Shown here: piece after piece, positions 23,483-33,800 of the stretch
How positions within the stretch are numbered: position 1 is the first letter of the stretch
How the letters are laid out: the number at the start of each line of letters is the position of its first letter
Origin: Muribaculaceae bacterium
GTDB lineage: Bacteria > Bacteroidota > Bacteroidia > Bacteroidales > Muribaculaceae
Length of the DNA: 64,000 bases
Assembly (NCBI GenBank): GCA_009775265.1
Contig: VSPG01000007.1
Coordinates: forward strand, 6,087 to 70,086
Direction of reading: 5' to 3'
Notes under the pieces: generated by a model
The model's database searches: none
What the model was told of the DNA's origin: nothing
What the model saw: only the letters and a program-made list of their open reading frames with translations
Program-made: the position numbers and the translations under genes

Positions 23483-26368
23483 TTAGAGACTGACAGTGAC
23501 AGCCTTGCCGTCGTATTCCACGAGTTTGCCCTTGGCATCGCGGTCGAAGCCTTGCGGCGAGTCGGGGCTGACCTTCACGACATTAAACTTGCGCTGCTGG
23601 AGCATTCCGGGGAATTCTCCCGTACGGTCGCCTATCGTGAGCGTGCCTTCCGCATCGTTCCACGTCATGGAGATGTTGGCATACGCACCCTTCTCGTAAT
23701 TGTAGTTCAGGTCTTCATCCTCATAGAGAGAGAAGGAGCCGTCAGCACCGGTGTAGACATAAAGGTTGATAAGTTCCGCAGGCTTTTCAGCACTCCACTG
23801 CATGTCGGGGCCGAAAGGCACTATCGAACCGGCAGCAACAAAAAGAGGCATGCGTCCGTAGGGTGCGGCCACGCTTACAGATTCGCCGCCGTGGCGCGAA
23901 GCGCCGGTGTAGAAGTCGTACCACACGGTGCCGGCTGGGAAGTAGACGCTGCGCTCGCGGGCGCCGTACTCTGTCACGGGAGCAGCCATGAAGGCGGGAC
24001 CGAACATGAACTGGTCCTTGATGTTGCGCACGGCCTTGTCGGCGGCAAAATCCATCACAAGCGGACGCATGATGGTATAGTCGTCGAAATAGGTCTTGCC
24101 TGCAAGCGAGTAGATGTACGGCATCAGGTTGTAGCGCAGACGGGTGTAGTACAGCATGCTCTCGTAGGCGGGATGGCCTTCGGGGGCTATGTTGAAGATT
24201 TCGCGGAAAGGCCACTGGCCGTGAGCGCGGTAGAGAGGAGCGAAGGCTCCGAACTGGAACCAGCGACTATTGAGTTCGCGCCATTCCTTGAGGTCGTCGT
24301 TCTCGATACCTTTCTCATCGAAAAGTTTCTGGGCTGCCACATAGCGGTCCTCCACGCAGAAGCCGCCGATATCCATAGTCCAGTAGGGCACACCGCTGAC
24401 GGCAAAGTTCAGGCCGGCGGCAATCTGGGCGGCCATGTCCTCCCATCGTGTGGCTATGTCGCCGCTCCATGTGGCGGTGCTGTAGCGCTGCTGGCCGGCA
24501 AATCCCGAGCGGGTGAGCAGGAACACGCGTTTGTCGGGGTCGACTCCGCGCTGGCCGTCGTAGATGGCTTCGGCGTTCATCAGCGCATAGGCATTGAAAT
24601 ACTTGGCCGACGGACCCATATGGGTGGGACCGCAGAGGTCTTTGCGGTACTGGATGTCCACACAGTCGCGCACGTTAGGCTCGCTGGCATCCATCCACCA
24701 CGCATCTATGCCGAGGGGATAGTAGTGCTCCTCCATCTGATGCCAGAACAGTTTGCGCGCGTCAGGGCTGTATGCGTCGTAGAACGAGCCGAGATAGCCG
24801 GGGCCCACCCAGTCGCGGATGCTGTCTTTCACGGCCTGCTGGTACATCCAGCCGTTTTCGTCAAATTCCTTATAATGTTCGGTCGTGACATAGAATTTCG
24901 GCCATACGGAAATCATGACACGTCCGTTCATGGCGTGGATGCTGTCGACCATGCCTTTGGGATCAGGGAAGCGGTTGCGGTCGAACTCATGGCTGCCCCA
25001 TGAGTCCTGGTTCCAGTGCAGCCAGTCGATAACGATGTTGTCGATGGGTATGTTGCGCCTGCGGTATTCTGCAAGGGTTGAAAGCACTTCTTCCTGCGAG
25101 TTATACTTCTCGCGGCTCTGCCAGTAGCCCATGGCCCATTTGGGCATTACGGGGGCTTTGCCGGTGAGCGTGCGGTAGCCGTGGATAACGTCGTCCATCG
25201 AGTCGCCGCCGATGAAGTAATAATCCACCATATCCTGCATTTCGCCCCACCAGCTCATGTCGTTTTTATCAATGTTCTCGCCGGGGGTGTATACACGCAG
25301 TCCGCAGTAGGCCACGCCGCCGTTGGGTTCCCATTCAATACGCACAGGCGTGCGTTTGCCGGCAGTCAGAGGCACGGTGAATTTGTAGCTGTTGGGATTC
25401 CATGCCGTGCGCCAGCGTTCGGACACCACTTTTTTGCCGTCGATATAGATAGTCTGATAGCCCGAATAATACATGATGAAGTTGTAGTCGCCGGTAGTCT
25501 CGGGCACTATATCGCCTTCATACACCACTTTTCCGCCGAAGAAGCGGAAATCCTCGGGCGCATTCACCACATGGTTGAGATCGCCGCGTTTCAGATGCTC
25601 GAAATAAATCTGCGGCTCGCGGCGGGTCATCACCTTGCCGTCGGCCTGCGTGTATGTCCCGGTCAGTGCGCCTTCATTGCCGTCCTTGTCGTAAAGCCTG
25701 AATGCTTCTCCGAGCTGCTTGTAGTCGTCGGAGCGACCGAAACGGAGCAACGAATAGCTGTCCCACAGCACGCCATAGTTGCCTGTCGACACCACGAACG
25801 GCACCGACACTTTAGTGTTATATTGGAACAATTCTTCGTTCAGACCTTTGTAGTTGAATTCGTTGCTCTGATGCTGGCCGAGACCGTAGAGCCCCTCGCT
25901 GTCATCGGGCGACGCGAATGTCTGCTGCACCGAGAAAGACTCCGTTCCCTCCACTTCTATAGGCGTGAAACTGCGTCCGCCGGAGTTTTCGGCAAGAATC
26001 AGGCGTCCGGACTTGTCGTAGAAAGCCACGGCTCCGTCGGTCGTGCTTACGGTGGCGCTGATTTCGGGGGTGGCCACACGCACAAGTGTGTCGTTCTCCT
26101 GCTTTACCGTAAAGTCGGAATAAGGCTGCTGGTGCAGCACCACGAGGCTCGTGTCCTCGGAAAATGCGCCTGAGGGAGTGGCGCTCACCCGGATTATTTT
26201 AGGTCCGAGCACCTGAAGGCGCACCTTGGATGCGCCGCCTGCCTTGTCTGGATCGACCTTCACGGTCACACCCTGCGAGTCGGAGGCATAAGCTCCGCTG
26301 CAACTGCTGCCGATAATCGCAGGAAGGGACAATGCGGCAAACATGAGCGAAAATGTGCTTAATTTCAT
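23483..26368 (-). CDS. GH31 family alpha-xylosidase with PA14 insert, lipoprotein
   Basis: A 961-residue GH31 enzyme. The signal ends in a lipobox-like GSSC (Cys23), and the following residues SGAYASD lack an acidic surface-export signal, suggesting a periplasm-facing lipoprotein. A PA14 domain (about 240-365, with the GDYNFIMYYSGYQTIYIDGKKV core) is inserted before the catalytic barrel. The nucleophile is Asp560 (DAWWMDASEPN) and the acid/base Asp637 (TATWSGDIATRWEDM). This domain order is that of the characterised Bacteroides ovatus xyloglucan-locus alpha-xylosidase, which removes xylose from the non-reducing end of xylogluco-oligosaccharides. The neighbouring GH2, GH3, GH5 and xylose genes agree. 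Alpha-glucosidase activity is the alternative in GH31. Confidence 0.93.
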   Translation of the reverse strand: MKLSTFSLMFAALSLPAIIGSSCSGAYASDSQGVTVKVDPDKAGGASKVRLQVLGPKIIRVSATPSGAFSEDTSLVVLHQQPYSDFTVKQENDTLVRVATPEISATVSTTDGAVAFYDKSGRLILAENSGGRSFTPIEVEGTESFSVQQTFASPDDSEGLYGLGQHQSNEFNYKGLNEELFQYNTKVSVPFVVSTGNYGVLWDSYSLLRFGRSDDYKQLGEAFRLYDKDGNEGALTGTYTQADGKVMTRREPQIYFEHLKRGDLNHVVNAPEDFRFFGGKVVYEGDIVPETTGDYNFIMYYSGYQTIYIDGKKVVSERWRTAWNPNSYKFTVPLTAGKRTPVRIEWEPNGGVAYCGLRVYTPGENIDKNDMSWWGEMQDMVDYYFIGGDSMDDVIHGYRTLTGKAPVMPKWAMGYWQSREKYNSQEEVLSTLAEYRRRNIPIDNIVIDWLHWNQDSWGSHEFDRNRFPDPKGMVDSIHAMNGRVMISVWPKFYVTTEHYKEFDENGWMYQQAVKDSIRDWVGPGYLGSFYDAYSPDARKLFWHQMEEHYYPLGIDAWWMDASEPNVRDCVDIQYRKDLCGPTHMGPSAKYFNAYALMNAEAIYDGQRGVDPDKRVFLLTRSGFAGQQRYSTATWSGDIATRWEDMAAQIAAGLNFAVSGVPYWTMDIGGFCVEDRYVAAQKLFDEKGIENDDLKEWRELNSRWFQFGAFAPLYRAHGQWPFREIFNIAPEGHPAYESMLYYTRLRYNLMPYIYSLAGKTYFDDYTIMRPLVMDFAADKAVRNIKDQFMFGPAFMAAPVTEYGARERSVYFPAGTVWYDFYTGASRHGGESVSVAAPYGRMPLFVAAGSIVPFGPDMQWSAEKPAELINLYVYTGADGSFSLYEDEDLNYNYEKGAYANISMTWNDAEGTLTIGDRTGEFPGMLQQRKFNVVKVSPDSPQGFDRDAKGKLVEYDGKAVTVSL

Positions 26369-26398
26369 GTATGTTGATTTAACGGTTAAACTCTATTG

Positions 26399-26406
26399 CA
26401 AAGGTA
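26399..26406 (-). promoter_or_regulatory. -7 promoter element for the GH31-GH2-GH3 operon
   Basis: TACCTTTG on the minus strand is an exact TAnnTTTG match 30 bases before the GH31 start codon. A TTCG lies 21 bases upstream as a weak -33 element. Confidence 0.55.
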
Positions 26407-26514
26407 CTACATCCTGAAGCAACCCGACGAATTATATGTTAATTATGTGTTGACATAAGGTAGCCTGCGGCACGGCGCCGATGCCCATAATGTTATCATA
26501 AAGGTGCGGAAATG

Positions 26515-29500
26515 TTATTTTCCTTCATTTTCCTGATATACTGACGGCAGCACCCCGAACTCGTCCTTGAAATAACGGCTGAAATACTTAGGGTTGTTAA
26601 AGCCGCAACGATAGGCAATCTCGCTTATATTCAGCTGACTCTCGCGCAGCAGCTGGGCCGCTCGCTTCAGACGCAGAAGACGGATGAATTCTATGGGCGT
26701 TTTGCCCGTAATCTGCTTCAGGCGTTTATAGAGGTGCACGCGGCTCATGCCCATTTCGGCGGCCAGTTCTTCCACGGAAAGGTCGGCGCGCGACATGTTT
26801 TCCTCCACATAGCCCACGGCGCGTTCTATGAGTTTTTCGTCAAGCGAAGTGATGGCTATGCTCTGCGGTTCCGGTTCGATAAGGGCACGTCCCGCGCCAC
26901 GGCGTCGCAGGCGGAGCAGTTTCGTAACACGCAGGCGGAGTTCGTCCACATTGAACGGCTTAGTCATATAATCGTCGGCTCCGAGGGTGAGTCCTTCTAT
27001 CTTTGCCGACACCTCATGCTTGACCGTGAGTATGAGAAGCGGTATCGACGCAGTGGCAGCATCGCTTTTAAGACGCCGGCAGAGCTCTATGCCGTCCATG
27101 CCGGGCATCATCAGGTCGCTAACTATTATATCGGGCTGGTGTCTCTGCACTTCTTCAAGCGCCTCCGCGCCACCGGTCACCGCAACCACTGAAAATTCGC
27201 CTCCGAGCTCGGATGTGAAGAATTTCAGCAAATCGGCATTGTCATCGACCACCAGAAGCCTTGGCCTGCGGACGGCTGCCCCTTCCGAGGGCGCCGCAGC
27301 GCCCTCGGAAGGGCGCCGTTGCCTGTCCGTGGCACTTTCAGCGCCACGGACAGGCAACGCTACCGTGAACACCGCCCCGCGCACAGCATTGTCGGCCACG
27401 GCCACCGTGCCGCCGTGCAAACGCACGAATTCCGCCACAAGACTGAGCCCTATGCCCGTGCCGCCACCGGCCGACGACTGGTTGGCACCTTGATAGAAGC
27501 GCTCGAATATGCGGTCTTTTTCTGCGTCGGGTATGCCGCACCCGCTGTCGGCTATCGTAAGTTCGAGCACATCGCCTGCAAGCGACAGCGACACATCCAC
27601 ACGACCATCTACGGGAGTGTATTTAAAGGCGTTGCTCAGAAGGTTCATCACTATTTTCCCCATCTTGTCCTCGTCGAAATCCACGAACAGCCTGCTGACG
27701 GAACTGAAAAACGTCAGATGTATCCCTTTCTTTTCGGAAAGCATCAGAAACGAATCGCAGATGGAACGGACAAAAGAAACGATGTCGCCACGCGAAGCAT
27801 TGAGCGCCAGCCCTGCCACTTCGTTCTTACGGAAGTCGAGCAACTGGTTCACCATGGCCAACAGCTTCGTGGCGTTGCCATGAATCATTTCGAGTTTGCC
27901 GCGAGTATCGCCGTCAAGTTCCTTTTTAAGAAGCGATTCGAGCGGCGCGGTAATCAGCGTGAGCGGCGTGCGCAGTTCGTGGCTCACATTTGCAAAAAAG
28001 CGGAATTTAAGCTGGTCAAGCTCCTCCTGCTTGCGCGCAGCTTCCACGCTCTCCCGCCTTTTCGACAAGCGCCTCTCATGGGCACGCACCACACGGAACG
28101 CCCAGAATACGAAAGCAAAAGCTGCCAACACATAGAGCAGTTTTGCCCATGCGGTGGCATAGAACGGAGGATGGATGAGAATGCCCAGCGAGGCTTCGTT
28201 CTCAGACGGCAACCCGTCGCCGCTCTGCGCCTTCACGCGCAGGGTATAGCGCCCTGGGGCAAGATTGGTGTAGCTGACGCTGTTTCCATGCGCGGGGACG
28301 GCACGCCACTCGTCGCTAAAACCTTCAAGAAGATAGTAATACGTGGTTTTGTCGGGCTTGACATAGCCGTCGGTCGCAAACGACACCGAAAACTCGTTGT
28401 CATCATAATCAAGCTCGATTCCGTCGAGCACGGAAAGCCGCTTCGGAAGAATCACACGCCCATCGACATCTTCCCCGACTCCGACCGGAATGTTGAAAAG
28501 CGAAAGGTCCGTAAAGAAAACCCTCGGAGCCGATTCGCTGCATTTCAAACTTTCAGGGCGGAAACTATTGATGCCGAAAAAACCGCCTACCATCATTTCT
28601 CCGTCGGGCATGGCACACAGAGAACGCTGGTTGAAATCACACGCCTGCAAGCCGTCCGAGCCATCGTACACGCGCACCGCGAACGAAAGTCCGCTGTCGC
28701 CGCGCGCCACCGCTATACTTACAAGTTCGCTGCCAACACTGGCCCATAGCTTCCCGCTCTTGTCCTCGGCAATGCCGAGGACGAAGCGGGAGTGGGTGCC
28801 GAGGCGTACGCTGCACAAACTGTCAGAATCCGCGTCATACGCGACAAGGCCGTCGCGCGTGGCCACCCACAGAAGTCCGCGGCTGTCGCACATCACCTGG
28901 TTTATATTGGCATCGGTAAACCTTTGTGTCCCTGCCGCATTGCCCACACGGCCGCCCACAGTCCCGGCCTCGGGGTCATACACGCCGAGGCCGGCGGCAG
29001 TCCCTACATATATCGTCCCGTCCTCCGCCTCGCACAAAGAGCTGACAAAGTCGGAAGGCAACCCGGAATTTGATTCGTCAAAGACTTCAGAGCGCCGCGT
29101 GTGCGGGTCGAATCGCTGCAGTCCCTCTCCGAGCGTGCCTAAAAGCAATGTGCCGTCGGACATTGGATGCACACCCCACACATTGTCCGACACAAGACCG
29201 TCGGAAAGGGTGAACCGCCGCTGTGCACCCGAAGCGCCGACATGAAGCAGACCGCCCCCGAAAGTGCCGCACCACACACCCCCGGAGCCGTCGCCGGCAA
29301 CAGACACTATAGATTCAGGAAACTGTCCGCCTCTCCCGGTGGCAATAATGCGGCTTGCCCCGGTATTCCTGTCGAGGCTCAGCAGGCCGCGGCTGTCGGT
29401 TCCAGCCCACACGCGGCCATCGCTGTCGCCGGATATGCAGTTTATGTCTGGATAAGGCGTAAAGTCGAACTTGAAAGCGCTGTCGTCGTAGACAGAGACG

Positions 29501-30486
29501 CCGTTTTTCCGCGACCCCACCCAGATGCTCCCCGTGCGGTCCTCCATCAGCACAGTTACTATATTGCTGCTCAGCGTCCTGTTGTTGTCGGGATCGCTCA
29601 CCACGCGCTGCATGTGCCCGTTCTTTTCAAACACGACGATACCGTCATGGTCGTAGCCTATCCACACGCGCCCGTCCCGGTCCTGCAGCACGGATATCAC
29701 ATAGCCCTGCGGGAGCGGCGTGCCTCCGAGGCTATCGTGCCATGTGTTCGTGGCGTCGCTGTACAGCCATAGTCCGCCGACAGAATACACCCACAGCAGC
29801 CCCTCACGATCGGCATAAGCCATGAACCCCTGATCGTAAGGAGGATGCCAGGGCACGCGCGCGCTTTCGCACACCCTGGCCGACTCCATATCCACGAACG
29901 CCATACCTCCCTGCGTGTTTATAGCCATAATCCGCCCGGGAGACGATTCCACGATATCGCATACGTCTGCCTGCAACAGCAGGCCGTCGGCATCCGACAC
30001 CTGCACCGTGCCGCCGTCTTTGTATCTGAACAGACCGCATCCGTCCACATACATCCAGCATGAGCCGTCCGAGGCGAACTGCACATGCGACGGCACCGTG
30101 TCCAGCCCCATCGACGCATACGCCCGCGTCATATCTTTATAGAAACGCTCTTTATCGGGGTCGAAAATGGAGTAAGTGCCGCCGGCCCGCACCCACAGAC
30201 GCCCGTCAGGAGCCCGCTGGATGTCCTGCACGTATCCGTCGTGCAAGGCCGTACTGTCGCCGTCGTCCCGAGTGAAGCTGCGCACCGAATATCCGTCATA
30301 GCGGTCAAGCCCTGAAGCAGTGCCGAAATATATGAAACCTTTGTCGTCCTGGTATATGGCATTTATAAGCTTGCTCGAAAGTTTTAATTCGTCGGACAAA
30401 TGCCTGAACTGGTAGCTCCTGGCCCCATAGGCGCCCGCTGCCGGGAAGAATACACAAATAATATATATAAGAACGTGTGTTTTCAT
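26515..30486 (-). CDS. Hybrid two-component system sensor/regulator (HTCS)
   Basis: A single protein of 1323 residues that senses a periplasmic oligosaccharide and activates the locus. After a signal peptide (MKTHVLIYIICVFFPAAGAYG) come about 14 Reg_prop beta-propeller repeats and a Y_Y_Y domain (about 695-765). A transmembrane helix at about 780-800 is followed by HisKA with His836 (NVSHELRTPLT), a HATPase domain with the G1/G2 boxes (SGCGIPDAEKDRIFERF, GTGIGLSLV), and a receiver domain with Asp1124 (SDLMMPGMDG). A C-terminal AraC-type helix-turn-helix (about 1220-1320) ends it. The HATPase-receiver linker (about 1043-1069) is encoded by two tandem palindromes. The ATG at 30486 gives a typical MK start; one at 30492 is possible. 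It is divergent from susC. Confidence 0.96.
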   Translation of the reverse strand: MKTHVLIYIICVFFPAAGAYGARSYQFRHLSDELKLSSKLINAIYQDDKGFIYFGTASGLDRYDGYSVRSFTRDDGDSTALHDGYVQDIQRAPDGRLWVRAGGTYSIFDPDKERFYKDMTRAYASMGLDTVPSHVQFASDGSCWMYVDGCGLFRYKDGGTVQVSDADGLLLQADVCDIVESSPGRIMAINTQGGMAFVDMESARVCESARVPWHPPYDQGFMAYADREGLLWVYSVGGLWLYSDATNTWHDSLGGTPLPQGYVISVLQDRDGRVWIGYDHDGIVVFEKNGHMQRVVSDPDNNRTLSSNIVTVLMEDRTGSIWVGSRKNGVSVYDDSAFKFDFTPYPDINCISGDSDGRVWAGTDSRGLLSLDRNTGASRIIATGRGGQFPESIVSVAGDGSGGVWCGTFGGGLLHVGASGAQRRFTLSDGLVSDNVWGVHPMSDGTLLLGTLGEGLQRFDPHTRRSEVFDESNSGLPSDFVSSLCEAEDGTIYVGTAAGLGVYDPEAGTVGGRVGNAAGTQRFTDANINQVMCDSRGLLWVATRDGLVAYDADSDSLCSVRLGTHSRFVLGIAEDKSGKLWASVGSELVSIAVARGDSGLSFAVRVYDGSDGLQACDFNQRSLCAMPDGEMMVGGFFGINSFRPESLKCSESAPRVFFTDLSLFNIPVGVGEDVDGRVILPKRLSVLDGIELDYDDNEFSVSFATDGYVKPDKTTYYYLLEGFSDEWRAVPAHGNSVSYTNLAPGRYTLRVKAQSGDGLPSENEASLGILIHPPFYATAWAKLLYVLAAFAFVFWAFRVVRAHERRLSKRRESVEAARKQEELDQLKFRFFANVSHELRTPLTLITAPLESLLKKELDGDTRGKLEMIHGNATKLLAMVNQLLDFRKNEVAGLALNASRGDIVSFVRSICDSFLMLSEKKGIHLTFFSSVSRLFVDFDEDKMGKIVMNLLSNAFKYTPVDGRVDVSLSLAGDVLELTIADSGCGIPDAEKDRIFERFYQGANQSSAGGGTGIGLSLVAEFVRLHGGTVAVADNAVRGAVFTVALPVRGAESATDRQRRPSEGAAAPSEGAAVRRPRLLVVDDNADLLKFFTSELGGEFSVVAVTGGAEALEEVQRHQPDIIVSDLMMPGMDGIELCRRLKSDAATASIPLLILTVKHEVSAKIEGLTLGADDYMTKPFNVDELRLRVTKLLRLRRRGAGRALIEPEPQSIAITSLDEKLIERAVGYVEENMSRADLSVEELAAEMGMSRVHLYKRLKQITGKTPIEFIRLLRLKRAAQLLRESQLNISEIAYRCGFNNPKYFSRYFKDEFGVLPSVYQENEGK
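27280..27313. repeat. Palindrome 1 inside the HTCS linker
   Basis: Perfect 15-base arms (27280-27294 and 27299-27313) around a 4-base loop. It encodes the repeated PSEGAA peptide in the linker between the ATPase and receiver domains. It lies three bases from palindrome 2. Confidence 0.85.
27317..27359. repeat. Palindrome 2 inside the HTCS linker
   Basis: Perfect 17-base arms (27317-27333 and 27343-27359) around a 9-base loop, in frame within the same linker. Together with palindrome 1 it forms an 80-base block of back-to-back hairpins that interrupts otherwise ordinary coding sequence at a domain boundary. Confidence 0.85.
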
Positions 30487-30517
30487 TGGCATGCTACATA
30501 AACATGGATTTTTGTTG

Positions 30518-30525
30518 CAAAAATA
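30518..30525 (-). promoter_or_regulatory. -7 promoter element of the HTCS gene
   Basis: TATTTTTG on the minus strand matches TAnnTTTG, about 30 bases upstream of the HTCS start. No good TTTG was found at -33. Confidence 0.5.
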
Positions 30526-30557
30526 AGCATTTCAGCCCCCTGCCGCTTTGTTAAATT

Positions 30558-30575
30558 CTATGTTGTACAGCATAG
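30558..30575. promoter_or_regulatory. Imperfect 18-bp dyad in the HTCS-susC intergenic region
   Basis: CTATGTTGTACAGCATAG reads nearly the same on both strands (16 of 18 positions). It sits in the 322-base divergent region between the HTCS and susC genes, which otherwise holds only the two promoters and AT-rich sequence. It could be an operator, for example for the HTCS AraC domain; this is speculative. Confidence 0.35.
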
Positions 30576-30688
30576 TTTACATATGATGCAACATTTAATA
30601 CCTGCTAATATAACATTCGATACACAGAGTAAAACCATTTATACATCGCTGGGCAACAGCCACGAGTCACCGCAAATTTATATTGACG

Positions 30689-30696
30689 TAATTTTG
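30689..30696 (+). promoter_or_regulatory. -7 promoter element of the susC operon
   Basis: TAATTTTG matches the Bacteroidetes -7 consensus and would give a leader of about 115 bases for susC, in line with long regulated leaders of SusC operons. No clear -33 TTTG precedes it, as expected for an activator-dependent promoter. Confidence 0.5.
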
Positions 30697-30814
30697 CATT
30701 TGAAAACTCAACCATGGAAAAACCCAACAATATTTAACCTGGATTAGCGCGGCTTAACCTTATTTCAGCAATCAATATTTATCTATATATTCACAAACCT
30801 AAAATCATTTATCA

Positions 30815-33800
30815 ATGGGACAAACACACTGCACACGATGCCAGCGGCTTAGCTCTGTAAGGGCTCTGCTTTTGGCATTCTGCCTATTGATGGGCAGCGT
30901 GGCCGCAAGCGCACAGACGCTGACAGTCACCGGCACAGTAACCTCCGCCTCCGACGGCGAGCCCCTTATCGGAGCTTCCGTCACAGTGAAGGGAGCCAAC
31001 GAAGGCGCCACCACCGACATTGATGGCAACTACTCCATCAAGGTGAACCCTGGCACCACGCTCACATTCTCCTATGTGGGATTCTCGCCGCGCGACATCA
31101 AAGTGACAGGCAACCGCCTCGACGTCGCCCTTCAGGAGAACGCCGAATCGCTCAACGAACTCGTAGTTGTTGGTTACGGCACAATGAAGAAAAAACTCGT
31201 CACCGGCGCAACCGCGCAGATTAAAGGCGACGAAATTGCGAAACTCAACACCACATCGCCCCTGCAGGCAATGCAAGGCCAGCTCCCCGGCGTCGCCATC
31301 TCGTCCAACTCCGGACAGCCCGGCGAAGGCATGAAGGTGCAGATTCGCGGTCTCGGCACCGTGGGCAACGCATCGCCCCTCTACCTCATAGACGGCGTAG
31401 GCGGCGACATCTCCACCCTCAACCCCAACGATATCGAAAGCATCGACGTGCTCAAGGACGCAGCATCCGCCGCCATCTACGGCGCACAGGCTGCCAACGG
31501 CGTAGTGCTCATCACCACCAAGCAAGGACGTGAAGGACGCTCCACCGTCACTTTCGACGGCTACTTCGGATGGCAGAGCGCAGCTAAAAAGACACAGATG
31601 CTCAATGCCGAGCAGTACATGACCATCATGGACGAACAGAACGTGGCCGAAGGCTCCGCACCCTACAACTGGGAAGGCTACAACAGCATATGGCGCTACG
31701 ATGCCGATGGCAACCGCCTCGGTGTCATCGACACTGACTGGGTAGACCAGATGTTCAAAGACAACGCCACCACGCAGAGCTACAACATCGGCATCAGCGG
31801 CGGCAACGCCACCAGCACATACGCCATCAGCCTCGGCTACCTCAACCAGGAGGGCATCGGCGGCGGAAAAGCTGTGTCCGACTATTCCCGCTACAACTTC
31901 CGTATCAACTCCGACCATAAAGTGTTCAACGGTCTCCTCACCATCGGCGAGCAGGCAAGCTTCGTATACACCAAGAAGAAAGGCATCGGCGTAGGTAACC
32001 AGTACAACAACTCCCTGCGCGGCGCGTTCGGCACATCGCCCCTCTCGCCCGTCTATGACGCCGAAGGCAACTACAACTCCACAAGCAACAGCGACTGGCT
32101 CAACACCGACGGAAACCCCTACGGAAGCATGATGCTGAACAACCAGAACATGAACAAGGGCGCCACCTTCTCCGGCAACGTATACGCTCAGCTCGAGCCC
32201 ATCAAGAACCTTAAGATACGCACCGTGTTCGGCGCCGTCTACGGCTCCAGCGAATACCGCAGCTTTAAGCCAATCTACAACCTGTCGTTCTACGACTACA
32301 ACGAGCACACGAGTGTGAACCAGAACATGAACCAGAGCATCGGCCTGACGTGGACCAACACGGCAAGCTACGACTGGGACATCAAAGACCACCACTTCAA
32401 CGCCCTCGTCGGCATGGAAGCATACCGTTATGAAGGCACATACGTGGGCGCCGGCAACCGCGACCTCAAGGAAGGTTTCGACTCATGGCCATTTGCATGG
32501 GTGAACAACGGCACCGCCGCAAACACCGCCGACGGACTCAGCGCCAGCGGCAACCCCCACGACAACGCCCGATCCGTCAGCTACTTCGGACGTATCGGCT
32601 GGAACTGGCAGGAGAAATACATGATTAATGTGACCCTCCGTTCCGACGGTTCCTCGAAGTTCGCTTCCGGCCACCGCTTCGGCACATTCCCCTCTGTTTC
32701 CGCAGGCTGGAACCTCAGCAACGAAAAATTCATGGAAAGCAGCCGCACCTGGCTCGACTTCCTGAAAATACGCGGCAGCTGGGGCCGTGTGGGCAACCAA
32801 AACATCAACAACTACCAGTACCTCGCTCCCATCAAGGTGACCAACACCCACTATTTCTTCGGCCAGTACTTCGGTCCCAACGGCAGCTACAGCGACTACT
32901 CCACCATCCTCAGCAACAACTGGGGCGCATTCCCGAGCCGCCTGGGCAACCTCGACATCACCTGGGAGACCTCCGAGCAGCTTGACTTCGGCTTCGACGC
33001 CACACTTCTCAAGAACCGTCTGCGCATCAACTTCGACTGGTACCAGAAGACTACCAAGGACTGGCTCGTAGTGGCACCGATTCTCGCTACCGCCGGCACA
33101 GACGCACCTTTCATCAACGGCGGCGACGTGAAGAACACCGGTGTCGAACTCGGCATCACATGGAACGACGTCATCGGCAACGACTTCTCTTACAGCATCA
33201 GCGTCAACGGAGCATACAACCGGAACAAAGTAGGCTCCATCCCCACCGAGGACGGAATTATCCATGGTCCTACAAACCAGCTGTACGACAACTCGCCTGA
33301 ATTCTACCGCGCCGAAAACGGCCAGCCCATAGGCTACTTCTGGGGCTACCAGACCGACGGCATATTCCAGAACCAGGCGCAGATTGACGAATGGCGCGAA
33401 GCAGGCCTCGGCATCCTGCAGGCCGACGTCAAGCCCGGCGACGTAATCTTCGTGGACCGCAACCGCGACGGTGTCATCAACGACCTCGACAAAACCAATA
33501 TCGGCAGCGGCGTGCCCAAGTTCACTTACGGCCTTAACATCAACCTGTTCTACAAAAACTTCGACCTCGGCATCACAGCCAACGGCGCAGCCGGATTCCA
33601 AATCGCACAGAGCTACCGCAACCAGACCAGCATGTACTCCAACTACACCACGGAAATACTCGACCGCTGGACCGGCGAAGGAACAAGCAACCGCATCCCC
33701 CGCGTCACCAACCAGAACGTAAACTGGCAGTTCAGCGAGCTATATCTCCACGACGGCGACTACCTGCGCATCAGCAACCTCACTTTAGGATATGATTTCG

